Below, piece by piece: positions 47,491 through 57,570 of a DNA stretch of 64,000 nt. The notes beneath the pieces are model-generated. The model was not told the origin of the DNA and did not search any database. It saw only the letters and a list, made by a program, of their open reading frames with translations. Every line of letters begins with the position of its first letter. The first letter of the stretch is position 1. The DNA comes from Isoetes taiwanensis (Eukaryota > Streptophyta > Lycopodiopsida > Isoetales > Isoetaceae), in NCBI GenBank assembly GCA_021234155.1, contig JAJEKV010000072.1, positions 3,848,407 through 3,912,406 on the forward strand, in the 5' to 3' direction. The position numbers were made by a program, and so were the translations under genes.

Positions 47491-47841
47491 TCACCTGCTA
47501 CACGCCAAGCCCATGGTACAGCTCCATGCCTCTGCTTTCCGCCAAAGGCCGCCAAAAGCAAGGCCATAATATGCCAGCACCAGAAGATCTCCTCCAACTA
47601 CATTCTTAGATTTCGAAAAGCAGCTCCACTTAGATATGGAAGCACCTTTGCACCTCCAATTGCACCTAAGATTCAGCCAGCCAAAACACCACGCTATGGG
47701 CTTCGATAACGAAAGGGTTTTTTCCTTCCTATTCGTGACGAAGCTGGTCCTGCCGGATTGGAATGAATTGGGAGGAAGCAAAACCCCGATCGAGGGCTTG
47801 ATCTCGACCGTCAAATCGAAGGTAAAATCTGGGCCGCCCAA
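47491..47841 (-). CDS. Possible captured exon near Helitron 2 5' end
   Basis: A 116-codon frame starting 46 bp inside the Helitron 5' terminus: GGPDFTFDLTVEIKPSIGVL, then SFVTNRKEKTLSLSKPIAW. Composition is protein-like and the frame is in the same strand as the Helitron, as for many captured exons. I recognise no family. It may equally be untranslated leader sequence. Confidence 0.3.
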   Translation of the reverse strand: MGGPDFTFDLTVEIKPSIGVLLPPNSFQSGRTSFVTNRKEKTLSLSKPIAWCFGWLNLRCNWRCKGASISKWSCFSKSKNVVGGDLLVLAYYGLAFGGLWRKAEAWSCTMGLACSR

Positions 47842-47887
47842 ATTAGGGCTGGGTCCAACACTTACAGAATAACTTTATAATATAAGA

Positions 47888-50642
47888 TGTTGAAGAGATT
47901 TTCTCCACCCTAAAACGTCTTGCAAAAGGTAAAAGTCCAGGTCCTGATGGGTTACCCCCAGAATTTTTTATTAGATTTTGGGAAATTCTTAAAGATGACT
48001 TTGTGCATATGATCAAAGGCTTCTGGAACTCAAACCACCTTCATCCTTCTCTTTCATCTGGCCTTATTACTCTAATTCCCAAGGTTGACAATCCTCAATC
48101 CTTCTCTGACTGGAGGCCTATCTCTCTGACAAACTCCACCTATAAGGTTTGTGCCAAAATCATAGCCAACAGGATCAAATCTCATCTCCAAGAGGTTATT
48201 AGCTTGAATCAATCTGCCTTCCTCCCCAACATTCATCATCCTGATAACTACATTGCAGCCATGGAGGGAATGCACTGGAATAATCTTACTAAGCAAAACT
48301 GCATTCTGCTCAAGCTAGATTTCTCAAAAGCTTTTGACACTGTTAGGTGGAACTTTTTAGAATTTTCTCTTCAAAAGCTTGGCTTCAGTGAAAAGATTAT
48401 TAAGCTTATTTTGGGCCTAAATTCTAGATCTCAATCAACTGTCTTTGTCAATGGTTCCCCAGGCTATTTTTTCCCTCTTGCTCGAGGTGTGAGACAGGGA
48501 TGTCCCCTAGCACCTTATCTCTTTCTGGCTATAGCAAAGATGTTAACTAGAGTGATCAATTACCATCAATCTATGGGGAATATTGTTGGACTTAATCTTC
48601 CTGACAATACAACCAATCTGTCTATTCTCCAATATGCAGATGACTCGTTCAGCTTTCTCAAAAAATGATTCTAGCATCATTGCCAATTTCCTCCACATCA
48701 TTCACATCTTTGGAGCTGCCTCTGGCATACAGCTGAATCTAAATAAATGTACTATCATTGGAGACATGAACACTGATAGCATTGCTGGTATCAAATGCAT
48801 TAGATCAACTGAGACAACAAGCCTTTTAGGTATGCCTCTGTCACTCAATCCCAGTTTAAAAGAGTTATGGTCTCCTATAGTTGCAAAAATTAGAAAGAAA
48901 TTAGGCAACTATGGCAATTGTCTCTCTCTGGCAGGGAGAACAATAATTGCTAATTCAGTCATTGCTGCTTCTCACATTTATTACTCCTTAGCTCTCATTG
49001 GCTCCCAAAGGCATTTATCAGCAAATTGAGAGAATTGTAAGAAATTTTATCTGGAAGAATCATCACATGGTTAACTGGAACACTATCACCAGAAGCAAGA
49101 TACATGGTGGCCTTGGCTGCAAAAATTTGACCCTTCAGGGTTTTGCATTAGCTGGGAAATACATTTGGAAATCATTATTCAATCATAACAACCCAGCCAT
49201 GGTCTTTATCAAATATTGGTTATCTTGCAGTCACCCCAAAGGGCATCCTTCGATCAGCCATAGTTTACCTTTCTCAGCTTTCACAACTTTGAAACCTGCC
49301 CCTAATACTTTCCCTCTAATGAGAAGTTTCATTCTGGCTTGGAACAAGGTTCACAAAACCTTTGATAATTCTGCTATTGAGAACAAACCCCTCTAACACA
49401 AGTTTATTCGAATCCCAATTTCTCCAGGGATAATTCCACTCCTTTGGCCATAAACCACCCAAAGCTATATAAAAAGTGGATGTCCTATGGAATATTACAT
49501 CTTGGTGATCTCTGGGATCACGCAAGGTGGATCTCATGGACCAATCTGAAAAATCAATCGAGGCGCTTCTTCGCACAAAATTATGTACAATTCATCATGC
49601 AAAGAGTTGGCAATGTCAACATCCAACACAATCCTATCAACGCCCAATGGACTCGGTGGTAAATCCAAATACAAGGTATCCAAGGTTTATACTTGTTTAA
49701 ATAAGCCTAATATTCCTTCCAAATCTAAGCTCTATTGGGATCTTTCAGATGACACTGAATTTAGATTATTCAAAAATATTTGGCTTTCCTACTTGCCCCC
49801 CAAAATTTCTTATTTTGCGTGGTTAATTGCAAATAAGAGTGTGCCATGTCTGGAAACTATCTCAAGGCACTCCACCCTCGCAACCAATTCAGCTTAATCC
49901 CTATTGCCCTCTTGGATGCAGATATTTTGAATCTATGGAGCACATATTTGGCTGTGTAAAGCTTACTACTTTTTGGGCATGGTTTGAAGATACCTTTCAT
50001 ATAAATTGTCCTGCTACTTTACTGGAATTTTTGATGAATGATGATGCCTATAAGAATACTTTATGTTGCATTGCATTATGGAATGTTTGGAAGCATAGAA
50101 ACAGATGCCAATATGGAGGAAAACAAGTATCTATGTTCTGGATCAAATCACAAGTTATATATGACATTGAGATGGTTGCCACCAGTCAAAAACACTTGCA
50201 CAAAGATGACTTGGATATAAAATGGTTAAATATAGGTCAATTCATAGGAGCTCATAGACTGTTCAAACTAAATTGTCATGATTTACTTACTGACACTCAT
50301 TGTACTTCTCCTAGATTACATGGGGAGCCTTAGCAGAGACTTTGGCACTTCAAAGGAGCCCCAGTAATCTGTACTTTTCCTGTATGTAGGCTAGTACATG
50401 ACATACAATACACATATGATATGTGGACATGCACAGTTAGAGGCATCACAAATATAGACATAATTAGCATACCTGATGAAGAATTAGATTGGGCTATGGA
50501 GTTCTGCAGAAGCACATACCTAATGCACGAGATCTGGTGGTTCATGGAGAGTAACAAAGAGAAGAATGACAAATCGCCGCTTGAGTATTACAGGGAATGC
50601 TACTACCATCATAGGGACCCGCGGATGCATATGGCACTCTAA
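47888..50642 (+). pseudogene. L1 ORF2, reverse transcriptase and C-terminal part
   Basis: The RT starts VEEIFSTLKRLAKGKSPGPDG. Motifs: WRPISLTNSTYKVCAKIIANR, LLKLDFSKAFDTVRW (motif A), ARGVRQGCPLAPYLF (motif B), LQYADDSFSFL (motif C, near 48,650). A stop at 48,666-48,668 and frameshifts near 48,650, 49,010, 49,400, 49,660 and 49,880 break it, but the text continues: LLGMPLSLNP, GGLGCKNLTLQGFALAGKY, WLSYLPPKISYFAWLIANKS, then CPLGCRYFESMEHIFGC (zf-RVT Cys/His cluster, about 49,900-49,960) and WNVWKHRNRCQYGG. A TAG at 50,331-50,333 is followed in the same frame by 103 more codons to 50,642. No RNase H domain is visible. Confidence 0.92.
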
Positions 50643-51139
50643 TAATTCTGATGTCAACTACCAATGCTGACAGGCTGATCACTGAGCTAAACTGGGGAAA
50701 TGGCAGAACCCTTATACTTCAACCAAACTTTCGAGCTCATTATGACTTCCTACACTCATATCAGTTTCACACAAACCATCCTACCCTTCCAAATCAATGA
50801 CCAGCACCCACCTGGCTTGAAACAAACTTGCATATAACTTCTACAGCTTATTGACATTTACTTTTTCTCTGCAGGATTTGTTCACTTATGCTGCCTACAC
50901 ACTTAGAGGCAGCACATCATATTTCCCATCTTCTTTTTCAGTTCACTACTGTTTTTGTTACTATTTTACACATTACATTATTATGTGCTTACAGCAGCAC
51001 CTATTTCATTTGTGTTCATTTGCTAGTTTTTATTATTATGAGTAGCCTATCTATAAAGGTTCACTCACTATGTTGTACCTTTTTCTATAATTAATGAAAA
51101 AAACCCCATTCACTCAAAAAAAAAAAAAAAAAAAAAAAA
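50643..51139 (+). other. L1 3' UTR and poly(A)
   Basis: Non-coding, T-rich, with aataattc and taattaatgaaaaaaacccc before a 24-nt A tail (51,116-51,139), then the target-site duplication. Confidence 0.8.
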
Positions 51140-51467
51140 GTATATGCATGGGAGTATAAGTCAAGCAGCTACATGCCTTGGGAAAAAATATGTGTCAATT
51201 GCTACTGGAAGCGTAGAGTATGAGTTTTGTGAGAATTTTTTGAACAGCGTTGTGGTATATCAAGAAAGCCTGCATAAGAATGATGCAAAGAATGAGAAAA
51301 AAAGATGTGCACTTATTGGATAGAGCAGATAGTCCATCCAATATAGAGGAACCAGAAATCCATGACATAGATGAGTCCGATCCTGAGGGTGATATTTCAC
51401 CATCTGTTGCTGCACAAAAAGTGAAAAAGAAACGAGAGAATGTTTTGTAAGTTTTTTCATTCGATCA
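51140..51467 (+). pseudogene. DNA N4/N6-methyltransferase-like gene, 3' piece
   Basis: The first 15 bases repeat 36,012-36,026 and continue the exon: GSISQAATCLGKKYVSIATG, VEYEFCENFLNSVVV. In beta-class methyltransferases this is the C-terminal AdoMet-pocket helix with the LGRKxIGIExDxxYxxxA pattern. The acidic residue expected after VSI is Ala here. After about 51,290 (a run of A) the frame shifts by one and an acidic tail follows (IEEPEIHDIDESDPEGDISP, KVKKKRENV), ending at a tttgtaagt splice-donor-like site near 51,449. Loss of that acidic residue, the frameshift and the LINE make it a pseudogene. Confidence 0.5.
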
Positions 51468-52392
51468 TATTTGTCTTACTTCGAATTTCTAATTTATTCG
51501 ATTTTGAGTTTGATGCAGCTTGATTGCACACATTAGAAAAGCTAGTAAACTTGTCGGAAAGTGATAGCACATCAGACCAAGACATGCAACTCATGTTGAT
51601 AAACAATGAGGTGGTGGACATAGTTAGGGTCGACCTAGGTCGGCCCTAAAATCCGAGCGCTTCCGACCTAGGTCGGAGTCGGCCTAACCCGACCCAAGGT
51701 CAGATGGGTCTAAAAGCCAAAAAAGAAAACAAAAATTTCCCCTCTTTCTCTGTTGCATCCAGTAGGAGCTGAAATAGCCGGAACAGAGGATTTTTTACTA
51801 GATTTGAGCAGCCGAATCTCTTGCTGAGTAAGGAATGAAAGGCAGACCATAGCCAAATCAAGCTCTAGGTAAGTCTTGTTCCACATTCTTTTCTCGTTTC
51901 TAGGCTGGGAGCATAATCTAAAACATGTTTGGATGCTTGTTTGACAACAAAGGAGGCAACAGATCTTAGTTCTCAACCAAAACATCACCAACTACTCTTC
52001 GTTCTCAAAGAAAATAGACCTGCAGTAATATTTCAAATGATTTCTTTTGTCTTGCTCTTAAGCACAATTTCATTAAAATGAGAAATTTCGTGATTCCAAT
52101 TAGGAACGAAAATCCTTTTTAGTCCATTTTATAGCGTTTTTTTGAGCAATTATGGCGCCATTTAGCAAAAAAATACAACCAAAAAGCCATTTATTGGCCA
52201 TTAAAAATGAAGCTAAAGAAACATAAGATCACAAAATCAGAATAATCCTTAAATTCATAGTTTTGCATATCCATAAATTTGCCACAACAGCAAGGAATCT
52301 AAGAGGTAGTCCGCTTTACAAAAATATTTTTGTACAATTTACATTATAATCACAAAACAAAGTTGAGGCTATGCATCGTGATCGTTCCGGCG
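51468..52392. other. Spacer with CGACCTAGGTCGG palindromes
   Basis: Non-coding. At 51,624-51,715 the palindrome cgacctaggtcgg occurs twice within a G+C-rich patch (gggtcgacctaggtcggccc, then ttccgacctaggtcggagtcggcc and aacccgaccc), flanked by AT-rich DNA. It could be one end of a small transposon. atggcgccattt at 52,150-52,161 is the first outlying half of the palindrome found further right. Confidence 0.5.
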
Positions 52393-53969
52393 TTACGCCA
52401 GATTACCATGGCTAGAAGAAGCAACCATAGGATCTCCTTGAAAGCTCTCGAACGCTGTGGCAGTAAAATTGGGATCATCAAGAATATCCAGATTGAACTG
52501 TGTATTCTTGATCACGTCATAGTCCACATCGGTTTGAGCTTCAGGTATCACCGGATTTGGTGGATCTACAGCTTCTTCAACTACAAAGAATCGTCTCTCT
52601 GCCACGAACCTGCCCGCGATGGTAGGATTCAGGAGGCGGTCAAGCCTACCAAGAATGCCCTTTAGGCAATCCTGCTTAACCGGGTCACTTTCGAAGACAA
52701 TGCAAAATCTCTTATTCATCAATGAAGCCCGGCCAAACGAACCACAGGAGAAGTAATCAAAGACTCATTCTGGCGGCATTTCATTTTCTCGCGACGAGAT
52801 AGGAGCATGTGGCAGGCCCCAGCGGGTTTCTCATGATTATGTTCCATGGCAAGCCTTGCCGGTATCACTAATCATCGTTGCGTAGCTTCTCGGCCATAGT
52901 CTCGGTCTCCCCGTCTTCGTCTTCTTCATTAGGTACAGGAACTGGCGGCAGTTCTTGAGGATGATCGGCAAACGGGAATCTGAGGTCAATTTCATCGACA
53001 GGATGACCTGGAGTGGCCTGAATTTTTGTGGCGTACACAAGTGCATGGACCTCCTGAACTCCTCGGGCAAAGGTTCTTGTATTCGCCCCTCATACATGCC
53101 AATAAAAACTCTGGATCTGGAATCCAGATCATGCAACATAGATGAAATCAAAAAGTTATGCTCTGGCCTATCCAGAAAGAATCACCTGTTGTGTTCTTTA
53201 CATTTGTATTAAAGAAATTAGATAGTGTGGTTTTGTCCCACATTGGAATTATGCCTCTAGTGTCCAGGACAATCAAGGATACTGGCACAGGAGTGCATCT
53301 AACTTGACCCTTTCCGTTGTTAGTTCAACCGCCTTGAGTCTTCAGTATCCTCTCTTTGCAAGACAGCATTGCGTATGAATCTGGCCAAGGCAGGTGGCAC
53401 GTTACCGAAAATGCCTTCCTTGCCCACTCCAACTTCAACCCACTTACTATACAAGGTGGCCATGGAAATGAGGTCTCAGATCCTCGGCCCCTAAGACGGC
53501 AAAGATCGAGATCGCTGAAGGATTTGAACTTCCTCGGAAAATTATCCTTCACATATTCAAAAATCTCCTTCTTCAAGAAAGATATAGATCTAAGTGTCTT
53601 TGCCCTTGCCTTGAAGAATTGCTTACCTGTATAATCATTGGTGACCTTGACGAAGGTCTTCTCATCCAGCACTTCCTGGAACAGAACCCGACAATCTTCG
53701 TAGTCGAGTCCCCTCATGCACCTAAAGTAGGTCTGACTGAAGTAGTCAGATTCTTTTGCCCAGTTACAGGTAATAGGTTGTCCCTTGTTGTCTTTTAGTT
53801 TGCCAGATTTCCACAAGTTCCATAGGGACATGAATAACTGAAAAATATCCTCTGGCATGAAGACCCACTGGTTGAAATCTTTTGGATGCTTACCACGCAT
53901 GGTAACTTCAGCCAAAGCCAGATAACGCTGGAAACAACAAGAAGTTAGCCTTGAATGACAATTAATGAG

Positions 53970-54095
53970 CAAATGGTGCCGCGGCGCCATTTAGTGAAGA
54001 AATGAAATGGGGCGGCCATTTAATAAGTAAATGGCGCCCGCGACGCCATTTCAAACTAAATGAATCGCCACCCGTGCCATTTGCTAATCTTGCCA
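53970..54095. repeat. GGCGCC-palindrome cluster in minus-strand gene intron
   Basis: Three imperfect copies of the palindrome or its halves: ggtgccgcggcgccattt, aatggggcggccattt and aaatggcgcccgcgacgcca with its tttcaaac extension, between two exon-like frames. A further near-perfect copy is at 55,800-55,821 (aaatggcgccgtggcgcc). Confidence 0.7.
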
Positions 54096-54760
54096 ACAAT
54101 TACAACAAAGATGTACCTTGTATGGTTCTCGAGCGTGGATCGCCCAAGGCCCCGATGGATCGGGCTTCCCGCGATAGAGCATATTGTCGCCAGCAGTGGA
54201 TTATGTTGTCAATGAAGGGCTCTTTGAAAATAGTCTTCGCAGATTGATATCATTGACTTCACAACCGAAATGCCTTGACATTCTTGTTCGTTGACTGTGC
54301 CAGATAAGACTCGGCAATTCCGTTGAAGATAAATCTTTGACATTTGCTCTTGGGACTTTGATGTGCCGAGTCTTCTACATACAAGCTGAGCAGCCATAAC
54401 TGAATGATTGCCATTCACTATATAATAGTGCATCCCCATGAGGTCATCCTCGGTTTTCCAAGCGACCAGTTTGTTTGTGAGGGGATTGAATGGAATCACA
54501 TCAGCGGGAGTGAACACTGGATGTGGGTCTCTCTGAAAGGACTCCACTAACGTTTTGATGTGCTCCATATTCCTTGGTCTAGATGTCTGGCCCTTGATAT
54601 AGTTTGAACACGTCTATCTTTTTTATAAATGTGACACCCAGAGGAAACAGATGCCGGTGATTGTAAATTTTTTGCAGTGTATTCTCTCCGCCTTTTTCCT
54701 CTTCTTCTGACCTTTCCACCTTAAGATTTGCAGCACACCTCCAAAGAAGTGCAACAATTC

Positions 54761-55366
54761 TTAAGGTAAGCTTGGCGCCTCCGGCTTCCTCGAATGGCGA
54801 CCCTTTTTGGCTCTGCAGCCCGCAGGTTCCTGGCTATGCGATGGGCTTTGAGGTTCACCACCACTTCTTGGACTTCCAGCAGGACTAGGAGTCTGAGCCT
54901 GTCTTCTTTGCTTTTTAGGGGTCCTTTCCTTCTCCTTCTCGGAGGTCTCCAGCCTGTGCTTCTTAATTCTTCTTCTTTTTCCCTTCCATTTCCTCTGTCT
55001 CCACTTCATTTCCCTCCTTTTCCTGTCTCGCCTTTCCTTCCTTCGCCCCCTTTGCCATCCCCTCGTCCCCTTGTCTTTCCTTTCCTTTTTCTTTTCCTTT
55101 TTTTTCCTTCTCTTCCTTTTCCTTCTCTTCCTTCTTTTCCTTCTTTTCCTTCTCAGGATCTTTGTGATCCTTTCTCTTAACTTTCCGCTTGCGTCACCCG
55201 CCTTTCCTTCCTCGTTTTCACGGCCAACATCCTCGAGAGAAGATGAGTCTTTTTTCTTCTGCGTGTGTCTCCTTAGTTGGTCTTGTCTTCTTCTTGCTAA
55301 CCTGTTTTTAACCGTGCCGCGGTCCACAATGGCGGGTAGCTTTGGGCTAATGCCTTGACAATCCAA
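54761..55366 (-). CDS. Low-complexity Lys/Arg/Glu frame, part of the gene above
   Basis: 201 codons. Residues about 70-130 are nearly pure Lys, Arg and Glu, coded by a polypurine run on the minus strand (pyrimidine-rich on plus, about 54,960-55,160). A charged region with Ser/Pro-rich end (PSPAGSPRSGGEPQSPSHS) follows. It may be a nuclear-targeting or nucleic-acid-binding linker, or simply an expanded purine repeat that stays open by composition. Confidence 0.35.
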   Translation of the reverse strand: MDCQGISPKLPAIVDRGTVKNRLARRRQDQLRRHTQKKKDSSSLEDVGRENEEGKAGDASGKLRERITKILRRKRRKRRKRRKRKRRKKKEKKKERKDKGTRGWQRGRRKERRDRKRREMKWRQRKWKGKRRRIKKHRLETSEKEKERTPKKQRRQAQTPSPAGSPRSGGEPQSPSHSQEPAGCRAKKGRHSRKPEAPSLP

Positions 55367-56034
55367 TGAAGGCGAGTTTTTCGACTTCGTTCATACGATT
55401 TCGATAATCATAAAGCCCCTCAAGATTTCTTGTGGGCCTTTTGATGTCACCTTCTTCAAAGCTTTGTTGAATGGCGATGGCAAAGTGGGGCCAAATTTTG
55501 CATCTTAGCGAACCAACTACATTTGCAATGCTAGCCTCTACCATTCCAATCAGTCTCCGCAACCATTTATAACGAGGCGAAATTCTTCTGCAGCCTCCTT
55601 TATAAGGAGGCAAGCCTGTAGCAAGAGAGGGGGCTCACCCAAGATACTTCCATGCACCAAGACTGCCTCACGCCAAGATGATAGTCCGCCTGGATTGAAA
55701 TTGTGTTTCAGGACGTAATATAGCTGCAACAAAGGGCATCAGTAACAAACGTATCAGTAAATGGTTTTAACAAGCAGGCAGACAATCAGTTGTGGTAGGC
55801 AAATGGCGCCGTGGCGCCATTTGCATCTGAGTCCAGTGCATAAGCACATGGAAGCAGTTCGTATGCATTTCCCTGCGTTTGTTGTTATAGAGGCCTCCCA
55901 CCGGCCCATCCCCTTCGTAATATTCGTGGAAGATGGTTGGAAGGAGATGGTCTCGGACTGGGTGGAGGCACCTGCGATTTGTAGGAGCAATACATATGTG
56001 AATCTCCATTAGTATTTATGCTGGATGCAGATAC

Positions 56035-56530
56035 AAATGGCGCCATGGCGCCATTTGCCAACAACAAGGCCCTGTGGTAAGCTAATAGACATCAAATGGC
56101 GCCAACAACAAATAGACATCAAATGGCGCCATTGCGCCATTTGCCAACAACAAGTCCCTGTGGTATGCTAATAGACATCAAATGGCGCCATGGCGCCATT
56201 TGCCAACAACAAGTCCCTGTGGTAAGCTAATAGACATAAAATGGCGCCATGGCGCCATTTGCCAACAACAAGTCCCTATAGTAAGCTAATAGACATCACA
56301 TGGCGCCATGGCACCATTTGCCAACAACAAGTCCCTATGGTAAGCTAATAGACATCAAATGGCGCCATGGCGCCATTTTCCAACAACAAGACTCCCTAGA
56401 GTAATCTACCAGGCATCCTAAAGTAAGCTAATAGACTCCTAAAGTGCGCTCAGGCATCCAAATGGCGCCATGGCGCCATTTGTCAACTATAAGTCCCTAA
56501 AGTGGTTACCATGCATCTAAATGGCGCGGT
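56035..56530. repeat. Tandem ~60-bp repeat carrying a 22-bp palindrome
   Basis: Perfect copies of the palindrome aaatggcgcca plus its reverse complement lie at 56,035-56,056, 56,180-56,201, 56,237-56,258, 56,357-56,378 and 56,460-56,481, with one-mismatch copies near 56,119 and 56,295. They are embedded in a 57-61 bp unit (gtaagctaatagacatc, palindrome, gccaacaacaagtccc). They lie between the first two exon-like parts of the minus-strand gene. Confidence 0.92.
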
Positions 56531-56633
56531 GCCCAAACATAACAATGCAAGTAGATGACATACCTGTCCCTTGAGGTGCGCTGGTGGCCGCTGTCTCCAC
56601 ATTCTGAGGAGCTCCAGAATTGTCGATTTCCAT

Positions 56634-56974
56634 TTCGAGCGCCTTGAATTTGGTCCAAAAACTGGTGGGTAGCTTGATGCGTTGAGGCGCTGAACTGTGG
56701 GGAAATGGCGCCAGAAAACACTGAAAACAAAGGACGAAAAAGGATTTCTTTAGGCGTTGGGCGCTAGGCGCTGGCGGCTAAGGTCGAGGCGCTAGGAGCT
56801 GGAATCGAAAACGAAAAAACCGAATGAGGTGCTTCAGAAAAACAATTAGGCATAACTAACTTTGGCCGGGGTCGCCTCACGTACTCACAGCGCCAACTAG
56901 GGCCCGCGGGTCGTCCAGCACCCATGCCCCGCCACCCATGCCCTACATGCCCGTATGCCCAGCGCCCATGCCCG

Positions 56975-57040
<66 letters not shown>

Positions 57041-57570
57041 CCCATGCATCGCATGGCGTCCAGCCCATGCCACGCCTAAATTTGAATATTGAAATTCAAT
57101 ATTTCCTCGCCCTAACGCCCGCACTAAATTTGAACATAAAATTCAAAAAATCTCAGCCCGCAATTAACATAAAAGTCAAAATTCCCGCAGAGAATTGAAA
57201 TTTGATCACACCGCCCAAATTTGAATCAGCCCCGCTTTTAAAATTGTACTTTTGCATTTAAAGCTTTGTCGCCGTTCTCCCTCTTAAAGCGACCATGGCA
57301 CGACGCAGACGTTTTAGACACTGCTCAGCGCCTTCGAACCACCGTTTCGTTTCAACCGCCCGCATAAGGCGCGGCTTTTATTTTCTCAGCGCCAGGCGTA
57401 AACTTTGCAAAAGGCGCATGCGTCTTTGCCAGCGCTCCTTCTTCTTACGCCACACGAAATCCTGTGTGATTCTTGGCGCTTTCATCCATCGCTTAGTTCT
57501 CTGCGGAATTCATCTCGCTTGGATTAGCTTTTTTCTCGCTCCATCTATTGCTCCCAAAGACATACCACCA
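56634..57570. promoter_or_regulatory. Divergent-gene spacer with (TA)n tract
   Basis: Lies between two genes pointing away from each other and so should hold both promoters. Contains tggcgcta and ggcgctgg words (56,755-56,800), an uninterrupted TA dinucleotide run of about 60 bp (56,977-57,039), repeated aaatttgaa words (57,078-57,230) and many isolated gcgcc and agcgcc words. Frames of Tyr-Ile repeats over the TA run, and the Arg-rich frame from 57,295, are not credible genes. Confidence 0.4.
56977..57039. repeat. (TA)n microsatellite
   Basis: About 31 uninterrupted TA dinucleotides in the divergent spacer. Long TA runs extrude cruciforms easily and often vary in length. Confidence 0.95.

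Larger units (their letters stand above)
45045..47887 (-). mobile_element. Helitron 2 (non-autonomous), 2,843 bp
   Basis: On the minus strand it starts TCTTATATTATAAAGTTATT at 47,887 and ends with a hairpin (45,055-45,073: TGCCCAGC-GAT-GCTGGGCA stem) followed by CTAG at 45,048-45,045. Host A (45,044) and T (47,888) flank it. Without it the LINE frame is exact: EAIPN runs on to VEEIFSTL with no lost or gained base. No Rep/helicase is visible. The 700 bp next to its 5' end (47,130-47,870) have more ordinary codon-like composition and may be a captured gene piece. Its 3' hairpin differs from Helitron 1 by paired changes, so they are relatives, not copies. Confidence 0.93.
36027..51139 (+). mobile_element. 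L1-type LINE retrotransposon, interrupted by two Helitrons
   Basis: Bounded by a perfect 15-bp duplication (36,012-36,026 and 51,140-51,154) and ending in 24 A residues (51,116-51,139). Order: 5' region and ORF1 (36,125-39,180), ORF2 endonuclease (39,430-39,803 and 44,070-45,044), ORF2 reverse transcriptase and zinc-binding tail (47,888-50,642), 3' UTR. Without the two Helitrons the LINE is about 8.0 kb, consistent with a full-length or nearly full-length plant L1. ORF1 and ORF2 carry stops and frameshifts, so the copy is dead, but the exact duplication suggests it is not very old. Confidence 0.92.
52393..56633 (-). pseudogene. Multi-exon gene, possible ParB-like domain, decayed
   Basis: Minus-strand frames in order: a plausible first exon at 56,633-56,564 (MEIDNSGAPQNVETAATSAP, ending at a gtatgt donor); 55,732-55,347 (YYVLKHNFNPGGLSSWREA, WLRRLIGMVEASIANVVGSL); 55,366-54,761, a 201-codon frame with a Lys/Arg-rich tract; 54,568-54,209 (PVFTPADVIPFNPLTNKLV, then HYYIVNGNHSVMAAQL at residues 47-62); 53,990-53,325 (WVFMPEDIFQLFMSLWNLWK, YVKDNFPRKFKSFSDLDL); 53,151-52,837 and 52,722-52,393. 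The second half of exon four has the layout of ParB/Srx domains: a strand with a Val/Ile-Pro, then yxIVxGxHxxxAA. This is a pattern judgement only. Exon boundaries are uncertain, and some frames need a shift near 53,060. Neighbours: it diverges from the gene at 57,571. Confidence 0.45.

Noticed and set aside
47130-47872. Helitron Rep/helicase gene in Helitron 2
   Set aside because: No Rep HUH motif or helicase Walker motifs can be seen in any frame.
56035-56530. CRISPR-like array of palindromes with regular spacers
   Set aside because: The spacers are also repeated, the context is eukaryotic transposon DNA and no cas gene is present. It is a tandem repeat.
56764-57124. Frames with long Tyr-Ile repeats
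   Set aside because: Translation of the (TA)n microsatellite.
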